From a virus, in the IMG/VR virus record IMGVR_UViG_3300044825_000270, positions 1 to 22,298 of that record: DNA of 22,298 nt. The stretch is one strand, 5' to 3'. Made by a program: the position numbers and the translations under genes. Numbering within the stretch: position 1 is the first letter of the stretch; each line of letters opens with the position of its first letter. Under the pieces are notes generated by a model, which was given only the letters and a program-made list of their open reading frames with translations, had not been told where the DNA came from and did not search any database. Of the stretch, positions 6,395 to 14,200 are shown in pieces.

Positions 6395-7339
6395 ATGAGC
6401 AATGTATCTTTATTCAATCCGTCCCAAGTCCCGGCCTTCGCTCGTAATAATGAACTGTCGGATACCGCCAAAGCCCTAACCGGTGGCGGCGCTGGCGCTG
6501 GTATCAAGCGCATCAGTATCAAAGGTGGTGTGTTCCGTCTTGTCTCTGGTGGCAAGGAGATCGCATCCATCGATGAGCGCCATCTGGATGTCATCATTGT
6601 TAAAGCTGCACCCAAGGTCAGCCGTGTGTTCTACATGGCGAAGTACGATGCAGAGAATCCTGCTGGCCCTGATTGCTGGTCGAACGATGGTGAGAAGCCA
6701 GACGCTTCGATTGATTCACCACAAGCAGTAACGTGCATGTCCTGCCCACAGAACATCGCTGGCAGCGGCAACGGTAACAGCCGTGCATGTCGGTATCAAC
6801 AACGCCTTGCAGTCGTGCTGGAGAACAACCCAGACGGCGATGTCCTACAGCTAACGCTGCCAGCGACATCGATCTTCGGCAAGGAAGAAGGCGACAAGCG
6901 TCCGCTGCAAGCCTTCGCTCGTTATCTGGCCGTGCAGTCGCCCCCGATTAACCCGGAGCAGATTGTCACTCGCATGCGGTTCGACACCAAAGCAGAAGCG
7001 CCGAAGCTGTTCTTCCAACCGATGCGTTGGTTGACTGACGACGAGTATGCGGTTGTGCAGCGGCAAAGTACGACTGCTGATGCACAGCGTGCGGTGGTGA
7101 TGACCGTGGCTGCTGCGGACGGTATCCAGAAAGCTGCGCCGGTTGCCCTGCCGGGTAAACCACCTGCGGTGGAAGAAGACGAAGCACCGGCAAAACCGAA
7201 GGCCAAGAAAGCCAAGGCAGAAGTTGTTGAGGACGATGGTTCCGAACCAGAAGTTCGCAAGGACTCGGCCAAACCTTCGGCAGTACCGGAGAAGAAGTCG
7301 AAGCTGGCCGACATCGTGGCTGACTGGGACGACGAGTAA
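6395..7339 (+). CDS. Putative single-stranded DNA-binding protein with zinc-type cysteines and acidic tail
   Basis: A 314-residue protein, counted from the ATG at 6395; a GTG at 6383 in frame would add MRLP, but MSNVSLF is the more typical N-terminus. Residues 35-245 form the core, with several beta-type stretches (IKRISIKGGVFRLV, LDVIIVKAAPKVSRVFYMAKYD). Four cysteines, C94, C114, C117 and C132, could bind one zinc ion. Residues 255-300 are a low-complexity Lys/Ala/Glu linker, ending in ADIVADWDDE. A flexible linker with an acidic, aromatic tip is the hallmark of phage SSBs such as T7 gp2.5 and T4 gp32, and gp32 also binds zinc. The neighbours (nucleases, helicase, polymerase, primase) fit. 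SSB function is inferred from this architecture, not from a clear family match. Confidence 0.6.
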   Translation: MSNVSLFNPSQVPAFARNNELSDTAKALTGGGAGAGIKRISIKGGVFRLVSGGKEIASIDERHLDVIIVKAAPKVSRVFYMAKYDAENPAGPDCWSNDGEKPDASIDSPQAVTCMSCPQNIAGSGNGNSRACRYQQRLAVVLENNPDGDVLQLTLPATSIFGKEEGDKRPLQAFARYLAVQSPPINPEQIVTRMRFDTKAEAPKLFFQPMRWLTDDEYAVVQRQSTTADAQRAVVMTVAAADGIQKAAPVALPGKPPAVEEDEAPAKPKAKKAKAEVVEDDGSEPEVRKDSAKPSAVPEKKSKLADIVADWDDE

Positions 7340-7454
7340 AACCGAACAGCCCAGCCGGAGGTGGCGCATATAACACCGGCAGCGGGGGCTGGCATCCTTT
7401 CAGGTACGACACTTTATGCCAGTGACCCCGCACCCTACTTACAAGGAGAAGCAA
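7340..7454 (+). promoter_or_regulatory. 115-base intergenic region with possible stem-loop
   Basis: This is the longest gap in the left arm and lies between the SSB-like gene and the small HTH genes. CCAGCC (7351-7356) can pair with GGCTGG (7387-7392), and within that loop GGTG (7360-7363) can pair with CACC (7374-7377). No T-run follows, so it is not a classical terminator. TATAAC at 7369-7374 could be a -10 element but lacks a matching -35. A leader structure, an attenuator or a weak promoter are all possible; nothing here is decisive. Confidence 0.2.
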
Positions 7455-7457
7455 ATG
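7444..7457 (+). promoter_or_regulatory. Ribosome-binding site fixing the start at 7455
   Basis: AAGGAGAAGCAA immediately precedes the ATG at 7455. The open frame extends upstream to an ATG at 7416, but no ribosome-binding site precedes that codon, so 7455 is the better start. The 14 bases AGGAGAAGCAAATG are identical to those at 5971-5984. Confidence 0.6.
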
Positions 7458-7790
7458 CGATTCGGAACCGATCCCAAACATCTTGTGCGTCCCGACGATC
7501 CTGACACAAGTCATGAAGCTGCTGAACACGTTGATACAACACGGCTGGAACAAATGGTTTATGAGGCCATTAAAAGTTTCGGTGAGCGTGGGTGCATCAG
7601 CGACGAAGTTCGCGCCAAGTTTAGCGGCTACCCATACTCGTCAATTACCGCCCGATACCGTGCGCTATTAGATAAAGGCTACATCGAAGACACGGGACAA
7701 CGGCGGCAAGGAAAATCGGGCAGAAACCAGCGCGTCATGCGCATACTTAACGCAGACAAACTACATGGCCTACTCTCAAAAAATAATTGA
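7455..7790 (+). CDS. Small winged-helix DNA-binding protein, putative regulator
   Basis: A 111-residue basic protein. It opens with a DPDTSHEAAEHVD block (residues 15-27), then a winged-helix-like unit: helix LEQMVYEAIKSFG (31-43), GCISDEVRAKF (46-56, the usual position before the recognition helix), PYSSITARYRALLDKGYIED (60-79) and a basic wing GQRRQGKSGRNQRVMRIL (81-98). The SSITARYRALLDKGYI stretch reads as a recognition helix followed by the beta-hairpin of a MarR/ArsR-like fold. Similar small proteins with a DPxTSHEAA opening are common in phages and prophages. It probably binds DNA to control phage genes; the target is unknown. It overlaps the next gene by 26 bases. Confidence 0.75.
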   Translation: MRFGTDPKHLVRPDDPDTSHEAAEHVDTTRLEQMVYEAIKSFGERGCISDEVRAKFSGYPYSSITARYRALLDKGYIEDTGQRRQGKSGRNQRVMRILNADKLHGLLSKNN

Positions 7791-8046
7791 CGCGATAACT
7801 AAAGCGCCAAAAAGTCCCGGTGTTGTGCTGGGTCGATGGGCAATCTATCTGGACTTTCCAGTAACCAAGATTGCCAAGGCGCTGGGTGTGACTCGCCAAA
7901 CCGTGTACAACTGGTTCACAGGTGAGACGGAAGTATTCGTCGGCTACCAAGAGCGAGTTGAACTGATGACCAAAATCATGGCGTCTTCCAAGACTGCCGA
8001 AGAAGCATGGAGGAAAATATGCGATCTGTACAACCTACCAGCCTGA
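7765..8046 (+). CDS. Small helix-turn-helix protein
   Basis: A 93-residue protein with a canonical helix-turn-helix, FPVTKIAKALGVTRQTVYNWFTG (residues 31-53). The turn GVTRQTVYNW matches the recognition helix of XRE/HTH_23-type domains. The preceding SPGVVLGRWAIYLD (17-30) is the first helix, and the C-terminal part (60-90) is helical and may dimerise. It overlaps the previous HTH gene by 26 bases, has no obvious Shine-Dalgarno site, and is probably translated by coupling. Two adjacent DNA-binding proteins just before the primase-helicase gene suggest a control point, or proteins that mark a replication origin; both ideas are inference. It could be a Cro-like repressor, but no divergent partner or lysogeny gene is seen. 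Confidence 0.75.
   Translation: MAYSQKIIDAITKAPKSPGVVLGRWAIYLDFPVTKIAKALGVTRQTVYNWFTGETEVFVGYQERVELMTKIMASSKTAEEAWRKICDLYNLPA
8009..8021 (+). promoter_or_regulatory. Ribosome-binding site fixing the start at 8019
   Basis: GGAGGA (8009-8014) is five bases before the ATG at 8019. An in-frame ATG at 8007 overlaps this site and has no ribosome-binding site of its own, so the 59-residue version from 8019 is preferred. Confidence 0.55.
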
Positions 8047-8198
8047 CAACAGAAGAACTCATCAAGCATGCTGACCTGATGCTGCTACGTGGTGAGCTGC
8101 CTGAAGACTGGCAGAAAGAAATACTGTCACGCTTAGAAAAACTTATTTACGGCGGCAGCACCGTCGCCCATGACCCGCGCCAACTCTCCCTGTTCTAA
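8019..8198 (+). CDS. Small hypothetical phage protein
   Basis: A 59-residue protein from the ATG at 8019, overlapping the end of the HTH gene by 28 bases. The recognisable part is a helical block LTTEELIKHADLMLLRGELPEDWQKEILSRLEKLI (about residues 8-42), followed by a short polar tail ending HDPRQLSLF. It has no cysteines, membrane segment or catalytic motif. Similar short proteins with a TxEELxxHADxxLxRGELP-like helix pair occur upstream of phage primase or helicase genes as I recall, but the function is unknown. The terminal QLSLF resembles the QLxLF clamp-binding motif of proteins that bind the DNA polymerase sliding clamp, so it may dock on the host beta clamp; this is a guess from the motif alone. 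Confidence 0.6.
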   Translation: MRSVQPTSLTTEELIKHADLMLLRGELPEDWQKEILSRLEKLIYGGSTVAHDPRQLSLF

Positions 8199-8207
8199 AG
8201 GACTCCT

Positions 8208-11159
8208 ATGCAACCGCTTGACTTCATGGCGGCGGTTCTACCTCCGCAGGGGAGTGGTTTCTTCTGCGTCGTGGAACTTACAACAAGAAAAAAGGAACAC
8301 CAATACAAGGAGACTTTACAAGAACTTGAACCTTTCATTGAGCGTTGCAAACTAAACGGTCACGATACGTACTTCGCACTGGGTACATTCAAAGAGGCCG
8401 ACAGCCGCACATCAGGCAACGTCAACATGGTGAAGTGCATTGCCATCGACGTTGACTGTAATCATCCGCAAGACATACCGGATGCGGAAGGTGTAATCAA
8501 AACTAAGGCATACCCATCGCCCAAGGCAGGCTTTGAAGCAGTCATTAAGTTTGCCGAGGACGTTGGGTTGTCTGGTCTTGGTCAGCCGTGGTTCATCCAT
8601 TCAGGCGGCGGGGTACACGCATACTGGCCACTGAAGGAAGCCATACCTGCATCGGAGTGGAAGCCTGTAGCGGAGCGGTTTAAACGCCTGTGCTTCGTCA
8701 ACAAGCTGCACATTGATCCGAATGTCACGGGGGATTCGTCACGCATACTGCGTGTGCCCGGTACCACCAATAACGGCGTGAAGAACGGCGTCAAGGTGCG
8801 CGGCACAACCAACGTGCGCTTCATGAACGAAGGCGACTTCTTCGACTTCGAAGATATCAAGGCGCTGGTAGACAAGGGACTGCTTGGTACAGCGTATGAA
8901 GCCAAACCGCTGCCGCCTGCGAACGTCATCGAGCTTCCCGGTCAACGGCCTACCGCACCTGCACCTACCGGTACAGCGGTCAAGCTGTTCGAGAACAGTG
9001 TCACGAAGTTCAAGACCATCCTTGAGAAGACCAAGCAGGGCACAGGCTGCGGTCAGCTTTCATACTACATCGAGAACGCGTCAGACGATGGCATGGAACC
9101 GTTGTGGCGTGGGCTGCTGTCGATAGCGCAGAAGTGTGAGGAAGCGCCCAAGGCTGTGGTGTGGCTGTCCAAGATGCACCCTTACTCCGAAGACCGGATG
9201 CAGACCAAGCTGCGGGAGATCAAAGGGCCGTACCCCTGCACCAAGTTCGACTCCGAGAATCCGGGCGTGTGTACGTCGTGTGTACACTGGGGCAAGATCA
9301 CCAACCCCTTGGCGCTGGGGCGGCAGTATGCTGTCGAGGTTGCCGAGAAGGTGATCGAAGTCACGGTAGACGACAAGGCACGCAAGATACTGCGGCCTGA
9401 ACCGCCACGCGGCTATGCCTACGGTGCGCACGGCGGCGTGTTCATCGAGAAAGAAGACGAGGATGCTGACGGTAACAAGATGAAGCGCCAAGTCATGCTG
9501 CTGCCGTACGACTTGTTTCCAGTGGACATCTTGCAGAGCGGAACCGAACACACCGTACACATGATGGCTATCCGTGGGAACCAGACGTTTCAGATCACGA
9601 TGCCGCAGAAGTCAACGGTCAGCAAAGACGAGACGTTAAAGAGTCTGGCCAGCCAAAACATTCTGGCTTCGTTCGGAGCGGGTAACGACAAGAACCTGTA
9701 CGACTACATCCGCGCTTGCGTGGAGAAAGTCAGCGTTGAGAAGACACCGATCAAAGTGCCCACCAGCTACGGCTGGCAGGAGGACGACACGATGGTGTTC
9801 GCTGGCAAGATATACACGGCTAACGGTAACTTCGAAGTGCCGATGCCGGGGCTTGAGAACATCATCGCCAACACACAGCCCACAGGCAGCATCGAGGCGT
9901 GGCGCGACTTCATTAACCTGCTGATCCACAAGAAAATGTGGAAGCACCTGTGCATCCTGCTGGCAGGCGCGGGGTCACCGCTGATGCGCTTCACCGGTAT
10001 CTACGGGCTGACTTACCACGTTGGCTCAACCTACTCCGGTACAGGTAAGTCTCTGGCGCTGGAGGCTGCGGCTTCAATCTGGGGGCATCCGGTTCACTAC
10101 CGTACTGGTAAAGGCACATCGCCTGTGGCCATGCAGCAGCGTCTGGGGTTGCTCAACAGCTTCTCGTTGATCACCGACGAGATCACCAGCAAAAACCGTA
10201 AGGACTTTGATTGGTTCGCAGCACACGCTCTGGACATGACAGAAGGCCGAGGCAAGGAGCGTATGGAGTCCGGCTCCAACAAGGAACGGATGAACCTGTC
10301 TACGTGGATGTCGAACGCCATCATGTCATCTAATACGCACGTTGTGGACTACTTCACCGGGGCACAGGATCATGCTGCGGAAGGTGAATTGCGACGCGTG
10401 TTGGAGTTCATCATCGATGATGTGCTGACATGGGAGCCGCACGAGATTGAGATTCTCAAATCGCTACAGCAGAACTACGCAGTAGCGGGGCACATGTTTG
10501 TTGAGTTCATGGTGCGCAACGTCTCGACGCTAAAGACCTTTGTACCGCAGGTAGTACAGCGCATGTACACGGAGTTCAAGGCTACGAACGACGAGCGTTT
10601 CTGGATGGCAGGTATCGGTGCCAACATCGCTGCGGGTATTCTCTGGAGTGATTCGCATGCAGGGATAGCTAACATCCCGTTGGAACCCATCATCGGCGCG
10701 TACAAGGAAGTCGTAGCGTACATGCGCAACAGCATCAAGGACGGTAGCCGCAACGCCGAGGATGTGCTGAACAGCTTTACACGTACATACTACGGCAACT
10801 TCATCATCGTTAAATTCAACCCAGTAGACGGTGTGCTGGCAGAGCTTGGCAACGGTGGGGCTATCGATGCGTCAACGACACGTTCTAACATCATGGGACG
10901 CATCGAGCATGGGGTGACGGTGGGCTGCGTGGACTACTACATCGAGGAACGACTGCTCAAAGCGTTCTGTTCTAGCCTCAGTTTTGGCTATGCGGATTTC
11001 AAGCGCCAGCTTGAGCAAGAATTCAACGTCGCATACATGCCGAAGAAAGACATGATGTCACGTACCAAGGGGCCACAGATGCGCGTACCTGTGCTGAAGA
11101 TTACCCGCAGAATCGATGAAGAAGAACTTACGAATCAGCTATCCGTGGCCGCAGCTTAA
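8208..11159 (+). CDS. Primase-helicase: AEP/PrimPol-type domain fused to DUF927-like ATPase
   Basis: A 983-residue replication protein. N-terminal archaeo-eukaryotic primase-like domain (about 1-225): IDVDCN (D81, D83, metal ligands), HSGGGVHAYW (131-140, H137) and DSSRILRVPGTTN (176-188), the usual three-motif order of RepB/PrimPol-type primases. A cysteine cluster follows, C281, C344, C355 and C358, possibly a zinc module. From about residue 395 to 800 it resembles the DUF927 helicase-like ATPase: Walker A GSTYSGTGKS (606-615, K614), Walker B LITDEI (D657, E658) and a sensor-like WMSNAIMSSN. One chain could therefore prime and unwind, as T7 gp4 does with unrelated primase and helicase folds. 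AAAGGA precedes the ATG. It is the last gene of the plus-strand arm. The C-terminal 180 residues are unassigned. Confidence 0.85.
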   Translation: MQPLDFMAAVLPPQGSGFFCVVELTTRKKEHQYKETLQELEPFIERCKLNGHDTYFALGTFKEADSRTSGNVNMVKCIAIDVDCNHPQDIPDAEGVIKTKAYPSPKAGFEAVIKFAEDVGLSGLGQPWFIHSGGGVHAYWPLKEAIPASEWKPVAERFKRLCFVNKLHIDPNVTGDSSRILRVPGTTNNGVKNGVKVRGTTNVRFMNEGDFFDFEDIKALVDKGLLGTAYEAKPLPPANVIELPGQRPTAPAPTGTAVKLFENSVTKFKTILEKTKQGTGCGQLSYYIENASDDGMEPLWRGLLSIAQKCEEAPKAVVWLSKMHPYSEDRMQTKLREIKGPYPCTKFDSENPGVCTSCVHWGKITNPLALGRQYAVEVAEKVIEVTVDDKARKILRPEPPRGYAYGAHGGVFIEKEDEDADGNKMKRQVMLLPYDLFPVDILQSGTEHTVHMMAIRGNQTFQITMPQKSTVSKDETLKSLASQNILASFGAGNDKNLYDYIRACVEKVSVEKTPIKVPTSYGWQEDDTMVFAGKIYTANGNFEVPMPGLENIIANTQPTGSIEAWRDFINLLIHKKMWKHLCILLAGAGSPLMRFTGIYGLTYHVGSTYSGTGKSLALEAAASIWGHPVHYRTGKGTSPVAMQQRLGLLNSFSLITDEITSKNRKDFDWFAAHALDMTEGRGKERMESGSNKERMNLSTWMSNAIMSSNTHVVDYFTGAQDHAAEGELRRVLEFIIDDVLTWEPHEIEILKSLQQNYAVAGHMFVEFMVRNVSTLKTFVPQVVQRMYTEFKATNDERFWMAGIGANIAAGILWSDSHAGIANIPLEPIIGAYKEVVAYMRNSIKDGSRNAEDVLNSFTRTYYGNFIIVKFNPVDGVLAELGNGGAIDASTTRSNIMGRIEHGVTVGCVDYYIEERLLKAFCSSLSFGYADFKRQLEQEFNVAYMPKKDMMSRTKGPQMRVPVLKITRRIDEEELTNQLSVAAA

Positions 11160-11194
11160 ACGCGGCATGGGGTTCTTTGTTCCCTGCTTGGATA

Positions 11195-11222
11195 CGGAGG
11201 CCGTCAGAATAGACGGTCTCCG
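11195..11222. terminator. Candidate bidirectional terminator hairpin
   Basis: CGGAGGCCGTC (11195-11205) pairs with GACGGTCTCCG (11212-11222) in 11 base pairs with one G-U pair and a six-base AGAATA loop. It sits in the 110-base gap between the convergent arms, the expected place for a terminator serving both. Neither side has a T-run, so classical intrinsic termination is uncertain; it may instead protect 3' ends or block read-through. The minus-strand gene also has a tiny CACC-GTA-GGTG hairpin just past its stop (11259-11269). Confidence 0.55.
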
Positions 11223-11269
11223 GGATGCCTTACGCTACCGCATCTTCCACGCCAAAGCCACCGTAGGTG

Positions 11270-14200
11270 TTAAGGGCGGGCGGCTTGGGGTTTGGTTTCA
11301 CCTGTGATGCTTAAAAACTTTTGAGCAATCAATACCTGTTGATCGTCAATGCGTTCCAGTATTTTGTCTTTCTGTTCTTGCGACAGGTTTGGCAGGCCGA
11401 TGACACGCCTGCGCACCGTAGCTAATTCACCTAGCTTCTGTTGCACCGCACCTGAAAGCGAAGAAGCGATCAGTTTGTTGCGGTAGGTATCCAAGAACTC
11501 AAGCGCCTCTTTCTTACGCCCTTCCTCTACCAGCCGGTTGAACGTACCCTTGGCCTGCTGAATCTCCAACATGCGCTCGTATGCCGCATCGAGCGTGCCT
11601 CTACCTTCCACCGGCTGGAACAGACCGCCAATAAACGGTTGCTGATGCAGTTTTTTACTTGGCTGTTCCACGGCGCTGGCTTCGGTATTTAGTATCGGGT
11701 TAGCCAACGATATCAGCGCAATCCCTAAACCACCTGTGTAACCGCGAATCAAATGGTCCCAACCAATCGGCGTAATACCTGCATCGCCCGTCGCACCGCC
11801 CAACACTTTCGACAACTCCGTTGTCGTTGAACGGAAGCGTTCGGTCGGCAGCATATTTGTAATCTCACGTTGAGATTCGATGTCACCGCCAAAGAACGAC
11901 TTGCCCAGATACAACTCAGTCACCGGCTTGACCGCCTGTGGCAGCGCAAACGGGTTGGATAGCATCATCAGCTTACCCATGCCCTTGGTGATGTCCTGTG
12001 ACTTCTCGTCTGCGGCACCCATATTGAACACGGCTTCCGGCAAAGACTTAAACAGGTAACCCAATTCAAACGGGATCGGCACCTTCAACGGCTGGTCCAT
12101 GCCGGGGATGTAGACGAACCAGTTGGCCAGACGCTCTTCTGGCTTGGCGCGTTTGTATGCCTCGTCATCCTGCATCATGGCAGCGTAGGCCAAGGTTGCA
12201 GCGCCCATCAACAACCCACGGGCAATCAACTTCTCCCGAATCTTTAGCTGTTCGCTGTACGGCATCTTGTTGGTAAACGCCCGATACAGCACATCCAGAC
12301 CTTGAACCTGCGCGTTGAAGAACGGGATCAGAGTGTTCAAGTAGTACATTGTGGGTGACAAACCGCGTCGCCCGAAGTTCATCGACTCCAGTGTACGCAG
12401 CAGCGCCTGCTGCTCAGACAGCCCTTTGGCTATCGAATCTTCGTACACCACCGCACGAGTCGCGGCATCGCCCTGCATTGCAAAGGCATCGGCCTTCGCC
12501 ATCAACTTTTCCCAGCCAGACTTACCTGCACTGATATCCCGCAAGAATCGTTTGAAATCCTCTGGACCCCCAGTAAACACGTTACTGGAGATAGCGCCGG
12601 TCTCCATCAGCTTGCGCTCAGTTTCGCTGCGCCCGGCCACCATACTAGATAGCTGCTTGAACGAATTAAAGATCGGCACACCGTCGGTGCCAGTAGTCAT
12701 CCAAGCAGTCAACGGGTCACGGATGGCCTGACGAATTGCATACGCTGGGTTGCGCGTAACGAACTTGCGTAGGATGTCAGCAGGCACGCCCATCATCTTG
12801 ACGGCCATCGGCAGCGAAGTCTTGATACCTTCCATGCCCTTGACAATCAGGTCTGCTGGGATGCCATACAGATCGGTGTCGATGATGGCGTAGTACGACT
12901 CGCCCTTGACCTTGAAGCGCACGGTGTCGCGGTTGGCAGGGCCTTCGCCCTTGGCCAACGTCTTGGCAAAGCCAATCTTGTGCAGCAGGAACGACGTATC
13001 TTTTACGCGCTGGTTGCGCAGTCCCATGTCAATCAACATGAAGGCGTTCTGCACAGAGCTAACCGACAGTGGCAGTATCTGGGTGTTGTCGCCAACAAGC
13101 TGTTGTAGCTGCGGCTCGTCCTTGATGTTACCAATACGGATCGGTACTTCCTTGTCGGTGAACAACTCCACATCACCGCTACCTTTGTTGACACGGTAGT
13201 ACGGTACGTAGTCAATAGACTTCAGCTTGTCAGCTTGATCTTTGGTCATCGCGCCGGTCTGCACAACAAAGTCAATCAAGCCGTCGTTAAACTTCTTGTA
13301 CTCAACGGATGCGGCTTCAAACGCATCGCGCATCTGCGGATTGCTCTTCAACTGCGCCATCACAGCGTCGTACTCTGCCTTGGCTTTGGCAGGGTTACCC
13401 ACCCACAACTTCTCCCAACCCACCTGCTTGGCACGCTTACCTGCTTGATACACCGTAAACATACGGTCAAGCTCTGTGCTGTTCTTAATTCCCGCGCCTT
13501 CCAAAATCTCGAATACACGCATCAAGTTAGCACCAGCTTCGCTGCGGTAAATGTACTCCTTACCTTCGGGCGTTTCACGCGACACCACACGGCTAAGTGG
13601 GCCGTTAGTCAGCGCCTGTTGTGCATACTGGCTGCGGTTCTCGCCAAAGCGTAGGTAGTACTCGCCGTTGCTGGCTTCAAGTTGCGATATTTTCTTAGCG
13701 TCCATGCCCTTCTTGAACGCCTCGGAGATGGCAGCAAACTTATCAACAAACTGTACGCGCCCAGCGATGCCGAGGAAGTTAGCTTTCAGTGTGTCAATCG
13801 TGCGCGGCTCATCTGCCACAATGGACGACGGCGTTGCCCCCGGCTGTACGTAGGACTTAAACGAGAACACACCGGGCTTCTCTTCCTTAACCCCAATGTT
13901 TTTCGGCATAGCCTTGGCAGTTTCTTTTACTTCTGCACGAGCCACACTGGTCGGCACCATCAACGCTTCAACAGATGCTATTGATGCTTCCATCATGTTC
14001 TTGACGTTCTTCACGCCAATCATCTGCAAAATGTAACTGACAAAACTACGAAACGCGTTGCCTAATGTCCACGGCTTACTGCGCAGTTGGTTCTGTAGCT
14101 TTTCGTTCGACAGTGCTTCAGCAGCAAACTCCGAAATGTCGCTCTTGGCGTTTACACTGGTGATCGTTGGGTCTTTTTGAATCGCCTTAAACAGACGTTC

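Noticed and set aside
6851-7553. Several overlapping minus-strand frames opposite the SSB-like gene
   Set aside because: They lack start signals, give Arg/Cys/Ser-rich translations and oppose a coherent plus-strand gene; they also run across the intergenic gap.
11259-11269. CACC-GTA-GGTG mini hairpin after the giant gene's stop as a terminator
   Set aside because: Only four base pairs and no T-run; it is probably chance. The 11-bp hairpin nearby is the better candidate.
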